From the NCBI RefSeq assembly GCF_010682065.1, contig NZ_JAAGWG010000011.1, positions 62,001 to 126,000 of the forward strand: DNA of 64,000 nucleotides, written 5' to 3'. Within the stretch, counting starts at the first letter, position 1, and every line of letters starts with the position of its first letter. This document shows, one piece after another, positions 1-8,763 of the stretch. A model generated the notes under the pieces. It had not been told where the DNA came from, made no database searches, and saw only the letters and a list, made by a program, of their open reading frames with translations. Origin of the DNA: Blastococcus saxobsidens. Lineage in GTDB: Bacteria > Actinomycetota > Actinomycetes > Mycobacteriales > Geodermatophilaceae. Position numbers and translations under genes: made by a program.

Positions 1-434
1 TCGTTGAACCCGTACCCGGGTGTGCCCTCGGGGATCTCGCCGGTGGAGTCGGTCGGGTAGATGGTGGTGACGATGACGTCGGGGTCGGCGGCGGCCAGCG
101 CCTCCAGGTCGATCTCGCCGTAGGCGCTGCCGACGATCGCCACGTCGTCGAGGTCGCGGCCCTCGAAGGCGACGTCGTCCTCGGCCGAGGTCTGGCCGAA
201 GGTGGCCACCGGCTCGATGCCGTAGTTCCACAGCGACGCGGTCAGGTCGTTGAGGCCGGCGATCCGCTCGGGCGCCTCGTCCAGCTCCACGGTCCGGCCC
301 AGGTCGTCGGTGAACTCCCAGCCGCCCTCGGCGGACGGCTCGTCGGCGGCGTCGGGGCCACCGCAGGCGGCGAGACCGACGGTCACGCCCAGAACGAGGA
401 GGCCGCCGAGGAGGCGGCGAGAGGTGCGGTGCAA
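1..434 (-). CDS. Siderophore/iron ABC transporter substrate-binding lipoprotein (3' part outside window)
   Basis: This is the N-terminal 144 residues or so of a periplasmic-type binding protein that would capture a ferric siderophore outside the membrane and hand it to the permeases encoded upstream. A basic start, a hydrophobic stretch and the lipobox LAAC near residue 23 mark a lipoprotein. After it come 'DDLGRTVELDEAPERI' and 'AAADPDVIV', typical of the FecB/FhuD/BtuF family (Peripla_BP_2). I chose the TTG start at 434 because GAGGGAG lies just upstream; an ATG nine codons earlier is possible. An iron box about 46 bp upstream suggests its own iron-repressed promoter. The gene runs off the window edge. 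Confidence 0.85.
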   Translation of the reverse strand, partial: MHRTSRRLLGGLLVLGVTVGLAACGGPDAADEPSAEGGWEFTDDLGRTVELDEAPERIAGLNDLTASLWNYGIEPVATFGQTSAEDDVAFEGRDLDDVAIVGSAYGEIDLEALAAADPDVIVTTIYPTDSTGEIPEGTPGYGFN

Positions 435-479
435 CGGAACTCCCTCGGGAAGGGGATGCATGATCATCCCGGTCGCGAG

Positions 480-498
480 GAAGGTTAGCCTGCCCTAA
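480..498. promoter_or_regulatory. Iron box (DtxR/IdeR-type operator)
   Basis: The 19-base site GAAGGTTAGCCTGCCCTAA matches about 16 of 19 positions of the DtxR/IdeR consensus TWAGGTTAGSCTAACCTWA. It sits upstream of the binding-protein gene (start 434) and just past the stop of the ATPase gene. This predicts repression of the lipoprotein gene by iron-loaded IdeR/DmdR. Confidence 0.75.
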
Positions 499-516
499 CT
501 CCGGACCACCAGGGGG

Positions 517-1347
517 TCAGCGCAGCCGGCGCACCGGGACGACCATGGGGGTGCCGGCCACCGGGTCGGGCAGCACGCGCGCCTCGAGGTCGAACACGTC
601 GGCCAGCAGCTGCTCGGTGAGCACCTCGGCCGGCGTCCCCGACGCCACCAGCGCGCCGTCCTTCATCGCCACCAGGCGCTTGGCGTAGCGGGCCGCGAGG
701 TTGAGGTCGTGCAGCACCACGACGACCGTCCGGCCCCGCTCGGCGTGCAGCCGGCCGACCAGGTCCAGGACGTCGATCTGGTGCGACAGGTCCAGGTAGG
801 TCGTGGGCTCGTCCAGCAGCAGCAGGTCGGTGCCCTGCGCCAGCGCCATGGAGATCCAGGCCCGCTGCCGCTGACCGCCGGACAGGGCGTCCACCGGCCG
901 CTCGGCCAGGTCGGACATGTCGGTCCAGGCCAGCGCCTCGGCGACCACGGCCTCGTCGTCCCGCGACCACTGGCGCAGCCAGGTCTGGTGCGGGTGCCGG
1001 CCGCGGGCCACGAGGTCGCCCACGGTCAGACCCTCCGGCGCCACCGGCGTCTGCGGCAGCAGGCCCAGCACCTTGGCCACCTCGCGGGTCGGCGTGCGGG
1101 CGATCGAGCGGCCGTCGAGCAGCACCTGGCCGGCCGTGGGGCGCAGCAGCCGGCCCAGCGCCCGCAGGAGCGTGGACTTGCCGCAGCCGTTGGGGCCGAC
1201 GATGGCGGTGAAGGAGCCCTCGGTGAGCTCGAGATCGAGGTCGTCGACCACCACGCGGTCGTCGTAGGCCAGGCGCACGTGCTCGGCGGCCAGCCGCACC
1301 GGTGCGGTGGAGGTGGCGGGGGGCGCGAGTTCGGTCTCGATGGTCAC
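517..1347 (-). CDS. Siderophore ABC transporter ATP-binding protein (FepC/FecE family)
   Basis: This cytoplasmic ATPase of 276 residues would power siderophore uptake through the two permeases encoded just upstream. It shows Walker A (GPNGCGKST, about residue 52), the ABC signature (LSGGQRQRAW) and Walker B (DLLLLDEPTTYLD, an FepC/FecE-type variant), followed by a switch His (VVLHDLN). Length and order are normal for the family. The start lies 13 bases after the second permease, so it is the last member of the permease-permease-ATPase operon. Substrate specificity cannot be read from the sequence; an iron-siderophore is inferred from the iron boxes and family. Confidence 0.93.
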   Translation of the reverse strand: MTIETELAPPATSTAPVRLAAEHVRLAYDDRVVVDDLDLELTEGSFTAIVGPNGCGKSTLLRALGRLLRPTAGQVLLDGRSIARTPTREVAKVLGLLPQTPVAPEGLTVGDLVARGRHPHQTWLRQWSRDDEAVVAEALAWTDMSDLAERPVDALSGGQRQRAWISMALAQGTDLLLLDEPTTYLDLSHQIDVLDLVGRLHAERGRTVVVVLHDLNLAARYAKRLVAMKDGALVASGTPAEVLTEQLLADVFDLEARVLPDPVAGTPMVVPVRRLR

Positions 1348-1360
1348 GGTCGTGTCGTCC

Positions 1361-2473
1361 TCAAGTGTTCCGCCGCCTTCCGCGGACCAGGAGCCAGAGC
1401 AGGTAGGGGGCGCCGATGACGGCGGTCAGGATGCCGACGGGCAGCGCCTCGGGGAGCACGGTGCGGGTGACCAGGTCGGCGCCGACGACGAGCAGGGCGC
1501 CGAGCAGGCCCGACGCCAGCAGCGGCGGCCGGGCGCCCCCGGTGAGCCGCACCGCGATCTGCGGGACGACGAGCGCGACGAAGGTGATGGGCCCGGCGGC
1601 GGAGACGGCGAACGCGACCAGCCCGACGGCGAGCAGCACCACGGCGGTCTGCGTGGGTGCCAGCCGCACGCCCAGCCCGCGGGCGGTGTCGTCGCCGAAC
1701 TGCAGCACCGCGAGCAGCCGGCTCGTGGCGAGGGCCAGCGGCAGCAGCACCATCAGGGCGAGAGCGAGCGGGAGAGCGTCGTCCCAGGTGGTGGCGTTGA
1801 GCGAGCCGGTGATCCAGACGTAGGCCGACGCCGCGTCGTAGATCTCGGCGTTCGTGAGCAGCCAGTCGGTGAGCGCGGTGCCGACCGACCACAGCGCGAT
1901 GCCGATCAGCACCAGCCGGTACCCGTCCACGCCCGCGCGCCAGGTGAGCGCGAACAGCAGGAACCCGGTGGTGAGCGCCCCGAGCAGCGCGGCCAGCGGC
2001 ACGCCCAGCCCGCCCAGGACCGCCCCCGCCGAGGAGCCACCGGACAGCACGATCGCCGCCACGGCACCGGCGGAGGCGCCGGTGGTGATGCCCAGGGTGT
2101 CGGGGGAGGCCAGCGGATTGCGGGCGAAGGTCTGGAACAGCGCACCGGCCACGCCCAGGGCCAGGCCGACCAGCGCCCCGACGACGACCCGCGGGGCGCG
2201 CAGCTCGAGGACGATGAACTCCTGCGGCCCCTCGCCCAGCCCGGCCAGCGTGCGCAGCACCTCGACGACGCCGATCGGGAAGTCGCCGCGGCCCATGCTC
2301 ACCGCCGACAGCAGCACCAGCAGGACCAGCGCGGCGAGCGGGACGGCGAGGTCGCGCCACCGGAGCACCCCGGAGATGCGCCCGACGCGCACCGTCCGGC
2401 CGCTGCGGACCGGGCGCGCGGTGCCCTCCGGCGGGCGGGACGGCGCGTCGACGTCCACGGCCTCGACGCTCAC
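1361..2473 (-). CDS. Iron-siderophore ABC transporter permease (FecCD family)
   Basis: This 370-residue integral membrane protein of the FecCD/BtuC family forms half of the transmembrane channel of a siderophore importer. Features seen are a cytoplasmic N-terminal tail of about 35 residues, many hydrophobic segments and the family motif 'RAPRVVVGALVGLALGVAGA', followed by 'NPLASPDTLGITTGASAGA'. The GTG start overlaps the stop of the preceding permease (GTGA), indicating translational coupling. It would pair with the 2470-3525 product as a heterodimer in the style of FepD/FepG. Confidence 0.92.
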   Translation of the reverse strand: MSVEAVDVDAPSRPPEGTARPVRSGRTVRVGRISGVLRWRDLAVPLAALVLLVLLSAVSMGRGDFPIGVVEVLRTLAGLGEGPQEFIVLELRAPRVVVGALVGLALGVAGALFQTFARNPLASPDTLGITTGASAGAVAAIVLSGGSSAGAVLGGLGVPLAALLGALTTGFLLFALTWRAGVDGYRLVLIGIALWSVGTALTDWLLTNAEIYDAASAYVWITGSLNATTWDDALPLALALMVLLPLALATSRLLAVLQFGDDTARGLGVRLAPTQTAVVLLAVGLVAFAVSAAGPITFVALVVPQIAVRLTGGARPPLLASGLLGALLVVGADLVTRTVLPEALPVGILTAVIGAPYLLWLLVRGRRRNT

Positions 2474-3525
2474 AGTCCGGCCGCCTTCCGCCGGCGGACC
2501 AGGGCGATGAAGAACGGCGCGCCGATGAGCGCCAGCACGATGCCCACCTGCAGCTCGGCCGGGCGGGCGACGATCCGGCCGATCACGTCGGCGGCCAGCA
2601 GCAGCGCCGCGCCGAGCAGCCCGGAGCAGGGCAGCAGCCAGCGGTGGTCGGGGCCGGTCAGCGCGCGGACGACGTGCGGCACGACGAGGCCCACGAAGGC
2701 GATCGGCCCGCAGGCCGCGGTGGCCGCCCCGCAGAGCAGCGTGATCGCGGCGAGCCCGACGACCCGCGCCAGCCAGATGCGCTGGCCGAGCCCGCGCGCG
2801 ACGTCCTCGCCCAGTCCGAGCAGGTTGAGCGCCGGTGCGTTGACCAGCGCCAGGACCAGGCCGACGGCGATGAACGGGGCCACCTGCACGGCGACGTCGG
2901 CACCGCGCCCGGCCAGGGATCCGACGACCCAGAACCGGAAGCTGTCCAGGGTCTGCTGGTCGCTGACCAGGACCGTGCGCACCAGCGCGTACATCAGCGC
3001 CGACAGCGCGGCGCCGGCCAGCGCCAGGGTCAGCGGGGTGGCGCCGCCGCGGCCGGCCGAGCCGATGGCGTACACCAGCACGGTGCCGGCCAGGGCCCCG
3101 ACGAAGGCGAACCAGACGTAGCTCGACGGCGAGGTCAGCCCCAGCAGCGAGATCGCCAGGACGACCGCCAGGCTGGCGCCGGCGGTGACGCCGAGCAGCC
3201 CGGGGTCACCGAGCGGGTTGCGGGTGTGGCCCTGCATCAGCGCCCCGGCCATGCCCAGCGCGAGGCCGACCATGAGGCCCAGCGCCGTGCGCGGCACCCG
3301 CAGCTGCCGGACCACGACGGCGTCGTCGGTGGTGAGCGCGGAGTCCAGCAGCGAGCGCCACACGTCGGTCAGGCCGATGGCCCGGGTGCCGACGGCGATG
3401 CTCGCCAGCGCGGCCGCCACGACCAGCACGAGCAGCAGCACCAGGGTGGCCAGCCGCCGGGCCCGCATCGAGCGCGGAGGCGTGCGCGCAGGGTCCCGGG
3501 CCGGGACGTCGACCGTGGTGGCCAC
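2470..3525 (-). CDS. Iron-siderophore ABC transporter permease (FecCD family), first gene of operon
   Basis: This 351-residue FecCD-family permease has a short basic N-terminus, about nine to ten hydrophobic segments and the motifs 'RQLRVPRTALGLMVGLALGMAGA' (shortened here as RVPRTALG...GLALGMAGA) and 'NPLGDPGLLGVTAGAS'. The GTG start is preceded by GGGAG at a good distance. It begins the minus-strand operon 3525 to 517. A palindromic iron box 30-50 bp upstream of the start is well placed for iron repression. It probably pairs with the next permease to make one heterodimeric channel. Confidence 0.92.
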   Translation of the reverse strand: MATTVDVPARDPARTPPRSMRARRLATLVLLLVLVVAAALASIAVGTRAIGLTDVWRSLLDSALTTDDAVVVRQLRVPRTALGLMVGLALGMAGALMQGHTRNPLGDPGLLGVTAGASLAVVLAISLLGLTSPSSYVWFAFVGALAGTVLVYAIGSAGRGGATPLTLALAGAALSALMYALVRTVLVSDQQTLDSFRFWVVGSLAGRGADVAVQVAPFIAVGLVLALVNAPALNLLGLGEDVARGLGQRIWLARVVGLAAITLLCGAATAACGPIAFVGLVVPHVVRALTGPDHRWLLPCSGLLGAALLLAADVIGRIVARPAELQVGIVLALIGAPFFIALVRRRKAAGL

Positions 3526-3554
3526 GAGCAGCTCCCGGGACGGCGGTGGAGGTC

Positions 3555-3574
3555 AGATAAGGCTTACCTTATCT
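3555..3574. promoter_or_regulatory. Iron box before siderophore importer operon
   Basis: There is a perfect inverted repeat AGATAAGG-CTTA-CCTTATCT. Its core TAAGGCTTACCTTA agrees with most of the DtxR/IdeR half TTAGSCTAACCTWA. It lies 30-49 bp upstream of the first permease start (3525), where a repressor would block transcription. No other gene reads out of this gap. Confidence 0.72.
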
Positions 3575-3603
3575 CGCCGCGCCGGGGTCGCCCACCGGCG
3601 TCG

Positions 3604-4323
3604 TCACTTCTTCTGCCGTCGGCTCCCGCCGTGCCAGTCCTCCTCGACGCCGCCCTCGTCGGGGCGCCAGCCGAAGCCGACCAGCTGCGGCCGCTCGCGG
3701 AGGCTGCGCTTGAGCTCGGCGAACCCCGGGAACGAGGCGAGCCCGAGAACGTGGTCCCACAGCTCGACGGCCTCGTCCTCACCGGGCAGCCGGCTGATCA
3801 CCGGGCCGAAGAACGCCACACCCTCCGGCGGCTGGAACTGCAGGATCGGCGTCCCGACGTCCTTGCCGGTCAGGGCCAGCGCCTCGTCGGTCTCGGCCTG
3901 GATCTGCGCGTCCCAGGAGCCGTCGTCCAGGGCGGCGGCCAGATCGGTCGGCAGCCCGAGGCCGGCCAGGACCGACTCGGCGAACTCGCGGGTGCCCCGG
4001 CGGGTCTCGTCGCCGGGCTGGTTCGGCGTCTCGAAGACCTGGCCGCCGAGCGCCTCGTACAGCCGGGCGACGGCGTCCGGGCCGTGCTCGGCGCGGGTGC
4101 GGGCGGCCAGGCGCAGCAGCCGGAGCCCCGACGTGTGGCCGGCCTCGTACTCGGGCGGGAAGTGGCTGTCGTAGTCGACGTGCGCGTTGAGCAGCCGCAG
4201 CGAGATGAACCGCCACTCCACCGCGTACTCCCGCTGGGCGGCCACCATGCGGACCCACTTGCTGGTCATCCAGGCGAACGGGCACACGGGGTCGAACCAG
4301 AAGCGGAGGTCGGCGTCGCTCAT
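3604..4323 (-). CDS. DsbA-fold protein related to mycothiol-dependent nitroreductase
   Basis: The 239-residue product resembles the actinobacterial DsbA-like mycothiol-dependent nitroreductase Rv2466c. It has 'FWFDPVCPFAWMTSKWV' near residue 8, 'EDVGTPILQF' style segments and the closing 'VAFFGPVISRLP...FAELKR'. Rv2466c uses a CPWC redox centre; here the motif is CPFA, so only the first Cys remains and a two-Cys disulfide cycle looks impossible. A monothiol reaction with mycothiol is conceivable. The ATG start at 4323 follows the Gpx gene after a hairpin, so it is probably a separate unit. Confidence 0.78.
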   Translation of the reverse strand: MSDADLRFWFDPVCPFAWMTSKWVRMVAAQREYAVEWRFISLRLLNAHVDYDSHFPPEYEAGHTSGLRLLRLAARTRAEHGPDAVARLYEALGGQVFETPNQPGDETRRGTREFAESVLAGLGLPTDLAAALDDGSWDAQIQAETDEALALTGKDVGTPILQFQPPEGVAFFGPVISRLPGEDEAVELWDHVLGLASFPGFAELKRSLRERPQLVGFGWRPDEGGVEEDWHGGSRRQKK

Positions 4324-4365
4324 GGATCGACGGTAGGTCCTCCCGGCCGCCGCCGCGTCGTGGTG

Positions 4366-4395
4366 ACGACCGCCGCTCTGCAGCGCGGCGGTCGT
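4366..4395 (-). terminator. Hairpin terminator after the Gpx gene
   Basis: There is an 11-bp perfect stem ACGACCGCCGC / GCGGCGGTCGT with an 8-base loop. It lies about 20 bases past the Gpx stop on the minus strand and before the next minus-strand gene. No T run follows, as is common in high-GC actinobacteria. Confidence 0.55.
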
Positions 4396-4414
4396 GGCGC
4401 TGCGGAGGCGGCCG

Positions 4415-4909
4415 TCAGCCGGGGAGGACCGACTCGATCGCGGCGCGCACCTCGGGGGCGTCGGGAACCGTCTGCGGCCGGAAGCGGGCGACCACCTCGC
4501 CGGTCCCGTCCAGCACCCACTTCTCGAAGTTCCACTGGACGTCGCCCGCCGCGCCGTCGAGGTCCGGGGTCGCGGTCAGCCGCTGGAAGAGCGGGTGCGC
4601 CCCCTCGCCGTTCACCTCGACCTTCTCCGTCATCGGGAAGGTGACGCCGTAGGTGGCCGAGCAGAACTCCTCGATCTCCTCGGCGGTGCCGGGCTCCTGC
4701 CCCATGAACTGGTTGCACGGCACGCCGACGACGGTGAAGCCGCGGCTGCCGTACTCCTCCTGCAGTGCCTCCAGCGCGGCGTACTGCGGGGTGAGCCCGC
4801 AGCGGCTGGCCACGTTGACCACCAGGGCGGGGCGGCCCCCCGTCAGCTCCCGCAGGGTGGCGGGCTCGCCCTGCAGCGTGGTCACGGGCACGTCGAGGAG
4901 GTCGCTCAT
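4415..4909 (-). CDS. Glutathione-peroxidase-family thiol peroxidase
   Basis: This 164-residue cytosolic peroxidase of the GPX fold reduces hydroperoxides. The catalytic tetrad region is visible: peroxidatic Cys in NVASRCGLT (about residue 37), Gln in CNQFMGQE and Trp/Asn in WNFEKW. Selenocysteine is not used. Actinobacterial members usually depend on thioredoxin or mycothiol rather than glutathione, and a further Cys in 'EFCSATYGV' could be the resolving residue. It follows the DUF2237 gene on the same strand with a short gap, so co-transcription is plausible. Confidence 0.9.
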   Translation of the reverse strand: MSDLLDVPVTTLQGEPATLRELTGGRPALVVNVASRCGLTPQYAALEALQEEYGSRGFTVVGVPCNQFMGQEPGTAEEIEEFCSATYGVTFPMTEKVEVNGEGAHPLFQRLTATPDLDGAAGDVQWNFEKWVLDGTGEVVARFRPQTVPDAPEVRAAIESVLPG

Positions 4910-4937
4910 GGCCGCCGCAGCGCCGCGGCGACCCCGT

Positions 4938-5342
4938 TCATTCCAGGCTGCTGGCGTCGTCGGGCACGTCGACGGCGTGCCGCCGCAGGGCCTCCATCGG
5001 CACGATCTCCAGCGCGCGGGCGTTGGTCGCGGCCAGCACGACGCCCGACGCGGCGCCGGCCTGGTAGGCCTGCAGCCAGCGGACGGCGACGACGCACCAC
5101 CGGTCGCCCGGCTTCAGGCCCGGGAACCCGTACTCCGGGCGCGGGGTGCTCAGGTCGTTGCCCAGCTCGCGCTGCATCGCCAGGAACTCGGTGGAGACGA
5201 CGGCGCAGACGGTGTGCCGCCCCAGGTCGTCCGGGCCGGTGGTGCAGTGCCCGTCGCGGTAGAAGCCGGTGACCGGATCGGTGCCGCACGGCTCGAGCGG
5301 GCCGCCGAGGACGTTGCGCTCGTCGTCGGGGTCGGGCAGCAC
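4938..5342 (-). CDS. DUF2237 family protein
   Basis: This 134-residue protein matches the DUF2237 family, with the N-terminal 'NVLGGPLEPCGTDPVTGFYRDG', then 'GRHTVCAVVSTEFL' and 'PGDRWCVVAVRWLQA'. These proteins are small, soluble and of unknown function, with conserved Cys and aromatic residues. The GTG start at 5342 has AGGAG five bases upstream. It reads divergently from acetoacetyl-CoA synthetase and is followed by the Gpx gene. No function is proposed. Confidence 0.85.
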   Translation of the reverse strand: MLPDPDDERNVLGGPLEPCGTDPVTGFYRDGHCTTGPDDLGRHTVCAVVSTEFLAMQRELGNDLSTPRPEYGFPGLKPGDRWCVVAVRWLQAYQAGAASGVVLAATNARALEIVPMEALRRHAVDVPDDASSLE

Positions 5343-5410
5343 GGTCGCTCCTGGGGGCCGGGAGGGTCGTCGCCGTGGCCGGCGCGGGCCCAGGATGGCA
5401 TCGTGCGGCC

Positions 5411-7402
5411 GTGACCGCCGAACCGTCGTCCCCCGAGGTCCTCTGGCAGCCCACGCCCGACTCGATCCGCGCCACCCGGACGGCCGCCTTCGCCGCCTTC
5501 GTGGCCGCGCGCCGCGGGCTCTCCTTCGGGGATCCGGTGGACTACGACGCGCTGTGGCGCTGGTCGGTCGAGCACCTCGACCAGTTCTGGGGCGACCTCG
5601 CGCGCTGGACGGGCGTGCTCGACGTCGCCGACGACCAGGTCCTTCCCTCCCGGGAGATGCCGGGCGCCCTCTGGTTCCCCGGAACGACCGTCAACTACGC
5701 CGAGCAGGTGTTCCGGCAGGCGTCCGACGACCGGCCGGCGCTGATCGCCGTCGCGGAGGACGCCGAGCCGCGGGAGATCTCCTGGGCGTCCCTGCGCGGA
5801 CAGGTCGGCGCGTTCGCCGCCACCCTGCGCCGGCTCGGCGTCCGCCCGGGCGACCGGGTGGCCGGCTACCTGCCCAACGTGCCCGAGACCGTCGTCGCCT
5901 TCCTCGGGGCCGCGGCGGTCGGGGCGGTGTGGTCCTCCTGCGCGCCGGACTTCGGCACCCGCGCGGTGCTCGACCGCTTCGCCCAGATCGAGCCCACCGT
6001 GCTGGTCGCCGTCGACGGCTATCGGTTCAACGGACGCGAGCACGACCGGCGGGACGTCGTCGCCGAGCTGCGCGCCGGGCTGCCGACCGTGCGGACGACG
6101 ATCGCCGTCCCCCGGTTGTTCCCCGACGACGTGCCCGACGACGCGCTGTCGTGGGCCGACGCCGTCGCCGACGAGCAGGACCCGGTCTTCGAGCCGACGC
6201 CGTTCGACGCCCCGCTGTGGATCGTCTACAGCTCGGGCACCACCGGGCTGCCCAAGGGGATCGTGCACGGGCACGGCGGCGTGGTGCTCGAGCAGCGGAA
6301 GTCCGGCACTCTGCACAGCGACCTGGGGCCCGGTGACCGCTTCTACTGGTACACCTCGACGGCCTGGATGATGTGGAACGTCGTGGTGTCCTCGCTGCTC
6401 AGCGGGGCGACCGCGGTGCTGCACGACGGCGCCCCGGCCTACCCGACGGTCGACGCCCAGTTCGCCCTCGCGGAGCGGGTGCGGTTCACCCACCTGGGCA
6501 CGAGTCCGGGCTACCTGGCGGCCTGCCAGAAGGCCGGCGTCCGCCCCGGTGAGGACCACGACCTCTCCTCCGTCCGGGTGCTGGCCAGCACCGGGTCGCC
6601 GCTGCCCGCGGCCACCTACTCGTGGGTGTACGACGCCGTGGGCACCGACCTGCAGCTGACGTCCGCGTCCGGCGGGACCGACGTCGCCACCGGGTTCATC
6701 GGCAGCTCGCCGCTGCTGCCGGTGACGGCCGGTGAGCTGCAGCGCCCGCTGCTCGGCGTCGCGGTGGCCTCCTGGAACGAGGCGGGTGAGCCGGTGGTCG
6801 GCGAGCTCGGCGAGCTGGTGGTGACCGAGCCGATGCCCTCGATGCCGCTGCAGTTCTGGAACGACCCGGACGGCGCCCGCTATCGGGCGGCGTACTTCGA
6901 GCCGTGGCCCGGCGTCTGGCGGCACGGGGACTGGCTGGAGATCACCGAACGGGGCACCTGCGTGATCACCGGCCGGTCGGACTCGACGCTCAACCGCGGC
7001 GGCGTGCGGATGGGCACCGCCGACATCTACGCCGCCGTCGAGGGCTTCCCCGAGGTGGTCGACTGCGTCGTCCTCGGCGTGGAGCTGCCCGAGGGCGGCT
7101 ACTGGATGCCGCTGTTCGTCCAGCTGGCGCCGGGGGAGGAGCTCACCGACGAGCTGGTGGACCGGCTGAGGGCGGCGATCCGGACCCAGGCCAGCCCGCG
7201 GCACGTGCCCGACGAGGTCATCGCCGTGCCCGGCGTGCCGCACACCCGCACCGGCAAGCGGCTGGAGGTGCCGCTCAAGCGGCTGTTCCAGGGGGTGGAC
7301 CCGGCGAAGGCGGTCAACACCGGCACCGTCGACGACGCCTCGCTCGTCGAGCACTACATCGAGCTCGCCCGGCAGCGTGGCTCCGGCTCGTCGACCGGGT
7401 GA
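5411..7402 (+). CDS. Acetoacetyl-CoA synthetase
   Basis: This acyl-CoA synthetase of the ANL superfamily activates acetoacetate with ATP and CoA, feeding ketone bodies or leucine breakdown products into acetyl-CoA metabolism. It has the N-terminal ACAS cap (LWQPTPDSI, LWFPGTTVNYAEQVF), AMP-binding P-loop YSSGTTGLPKG, 'GGTDVATGFIG' and the C-terminal lysine motif RTGKRLEVPLKRL. I used the GTG at 5411, which matches where the family's N-terminus usually begins; an in-frame GTG at 5375 has a better ribosome site (GGAGG) and would add 12 residues. The product is about 663 residues. Confidence 0.92.
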   Translation: MTAEPSSPEVLWQPTPDSIRATRTAAFAAFVAARRGLSFGDPVDYDALWRWSVEHLDQFWGDLARWTGVLDVADDQVLPSREMPGALWFPGTTVNYAEQVFRQASDDRPALIAVAEDAEPREISWASLRGQVGAFAATLRRLGVRPGDRVAGYLPNVPETVVAFLGAAAVGAVWSSCAPDFGTRAVLDRFAQIEPTVLVAVDGYRFNGREHDRRDVVAELRAGLPTVRTTIAVPRLFPDDVPDDALSWADAVADEQDPVFEPTPFDAPLWIVYSSGTTGLPKGIVHGHGGVVLEQRKSGTLHSDLGPGDRFYWYTSTAWMMWNVVVSSLLSGATAVLHDGAPAYPTVDAQFALAERVRFTHLGTSPGYLAACQKAGVRPGEDHDLSSVRVLASTGSPLPAATYSWVYDAVGTDLQLTSASGGTDVATGFIGSSPLLPVTAGELQRPLLGVAVASWNEAGEPVVGELGELVVTEPMPSMPLQFWNDPDGARYRAAYFEPWPGVWRHGDWLEITERGTCVITGRSDSTLNRGGVRMGTADIYAAVEGFPEVVDCVVLGVELPEGGYWMPLFVQLAPGEELTDELVDRLRAAIRTQASPRHVPDEVIAVPGVPHTRTGKRLEVPLKRLFQGVDPAKAVNTGTVDDASLVEHYIELARQRGSGSSTG

Positions 7403-7498
7403 GGCCGGTCACCTCACGGGTGACGACGGCGTGCGGCGGGAAGGTGCACCGGCCAAGGTGTACGTGATCATCCGCCGCACGAGTGGAGACGACCGACG

Positions 7499-8758
7499 AT
7501 GACGTCGAGCGAGAACGAGATCTGGGAGCCGCAGCCGCCGGTGCTGCTGCCGCCGTGGCACACCCCGGAGCGCGAGGCGCTGATGGAGCAGGCGCGCCGG
7601 TTCGCGATGGACGAGGTGCTCCCGGTCGCCGACGAGCTGGACCCGCAGAAGGGCGAGATCCCGGCGTCGCTGCTGCAGCGGCTGGCCGAGCTCGGCTACT
7701 TCGGCATCACCGTGCCTGCCGAGCAGGGCGGGCTCGGGCTCGGCGTCTTCGAGTACTGCATGGTCAGCGAGGAGCTGGCCCGCGCCTGGATGTCGACCGC
7801 CAGCATCCTGGCCCGCTCGCAGGGCCTCGGGACGGCGGTGCTCGACGCCGACCGCCGGCACGACCTGATGGCCCGCAGCGCCCGCGGCGACTGGATCGGC
7901 GCGATCGCGCTGTCCGAGCCCGACGCCGGATCAGACCTGGCGGGCGTGCAGACCCGCGCGGTGCTCGACGGCGACGAGTGGGTGGTCACCGGGCACAAGC
8001 GCTGGTGCGGCAACGCCAAGGCCGCCGACTTCATCCAGGTGCTGGTGCGCGAGCGCGAGCCGGAGGAGGGGGAGTCCCGCTCGGCCGGCCTGATCAACCT
8101 GCTCCTGGAGAAGAAGCGCGGCGAGTTCCCCGAGGGCCTCACCGGCCATCCGATCGACAAGATCGGCTACCACGGCTTCCTGACCTGGGACCTCACCTTC
8201 GACGGCGTCCGGATCCCCAAGGACAACGTCATCGACCAGGCCAGGGCCGCGCAGGAGGACAGCGCCGAGGAGGGCGACGCCGCCAAGCAGGCCGGGTTCG
8301 CCGAGGCGCAGAAGTTCCTCAACACCGCCCGCGTGCACACCGCCGCGCGTGCGGTGGGCCTGGCCCGCGCCGCGCTCGAGGACTCCATCCGCTACCTGCA
8401 GGAGCGCGAGCAGTTCGGCCACCCGATCGCCGACTTCCAGGCGCTGCGGTTCAACGTCGCCGAGATGGCGTCGCAGATCGAGCAGTCCCGCGCCTTCTAC
8501 CGCCAGGTCGCCCACCTGCTCGACCTGGGGCTGCCGGTGGCCAAGGAGGCGTCGATGGTGAAGCTCGAGGCGACCGAGATGTCCATCCGGGTGACCAACC
8601 AGGCCATGCAGCTGCACGGCGGCAACGGCTACACCACCGAGCGGCAGGTGGAGCGGCACTGGCGCGACGCCCGCCTGACGACGATCTTCGAGGGCACCAG
8701 CGAGATCCAGAAGCGGATCATCAGCGACCGCCTGCTGCCCCGCTCGCCCCTGAGCTGA
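7499..8758 (+). CDS. Acyl-CoA dehydrogenase
   Basis: This 419-residue flavoprotein would introduce the alpha-beta double bond into an acyl-CoA. Family signatures are ALSEPDAGSDLAG (FAD/substrate loop), 'REQFGHPIADFQALRF' and the C-terminal HGGNGYTTERQVERHWRDAR followed by FEGTSEIQKRII; the Glu in FEGTSEIQ is the position of the catalytic base. GGAGA precedes the ATG. It follows acetoacetyl-CoA synthetase on the same strand about 100 bp later, which suggests a role in short- or branched-chain acyl-CoA breakdown. The substrate is unknown. Confidence 0.92.
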   Translation: MTSSENEIWEPQPPVLLPPWHTPEREALMEQARRFAMDEVLPVADELDPQKGEIPASLLQRLAELGYFGITVPAEQGGLGLGVFEYCMVSEELARAWMSTASILARSQGLGTAVLDADRRHDLMARSARGDWIGAIALSEPDAGSDLAGVQTRAVLDGDEWVVTGHKRWCGNAKAADFIQVLVREREPEEGESRSAGLINLLLEKKRGEFPEGLTGHPIDKIGYHGFLTWDLTFDGVRIPKDNVIDQARAAQEDSAEEGDAAKQAGFAEAQKFLNTARVHTAARAVGLARAALEDSIRYLQEREQFGHPIADFQALRFNVAEMASQIEQSRAFYRQVAHLLDLGLPVAKEASMVKLEATEMSIRVTNQAMQLHGGNGYTTERQVERHWRDARLTTIFEGTSEIQKRIISDRLLPRSPLS

Positions 8759-8763
8759 GCCAT

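Noticed and set aside
1307..4644. Long open frames on the plus strand opposite the siderophore permeases, up to 666 codons
   Set aside because: They are low-complexity Arg/Ala/Gly/Gln/Asp-rich translations antisense to clear FecCD permeases, a usual artefact of high-GC DNA.
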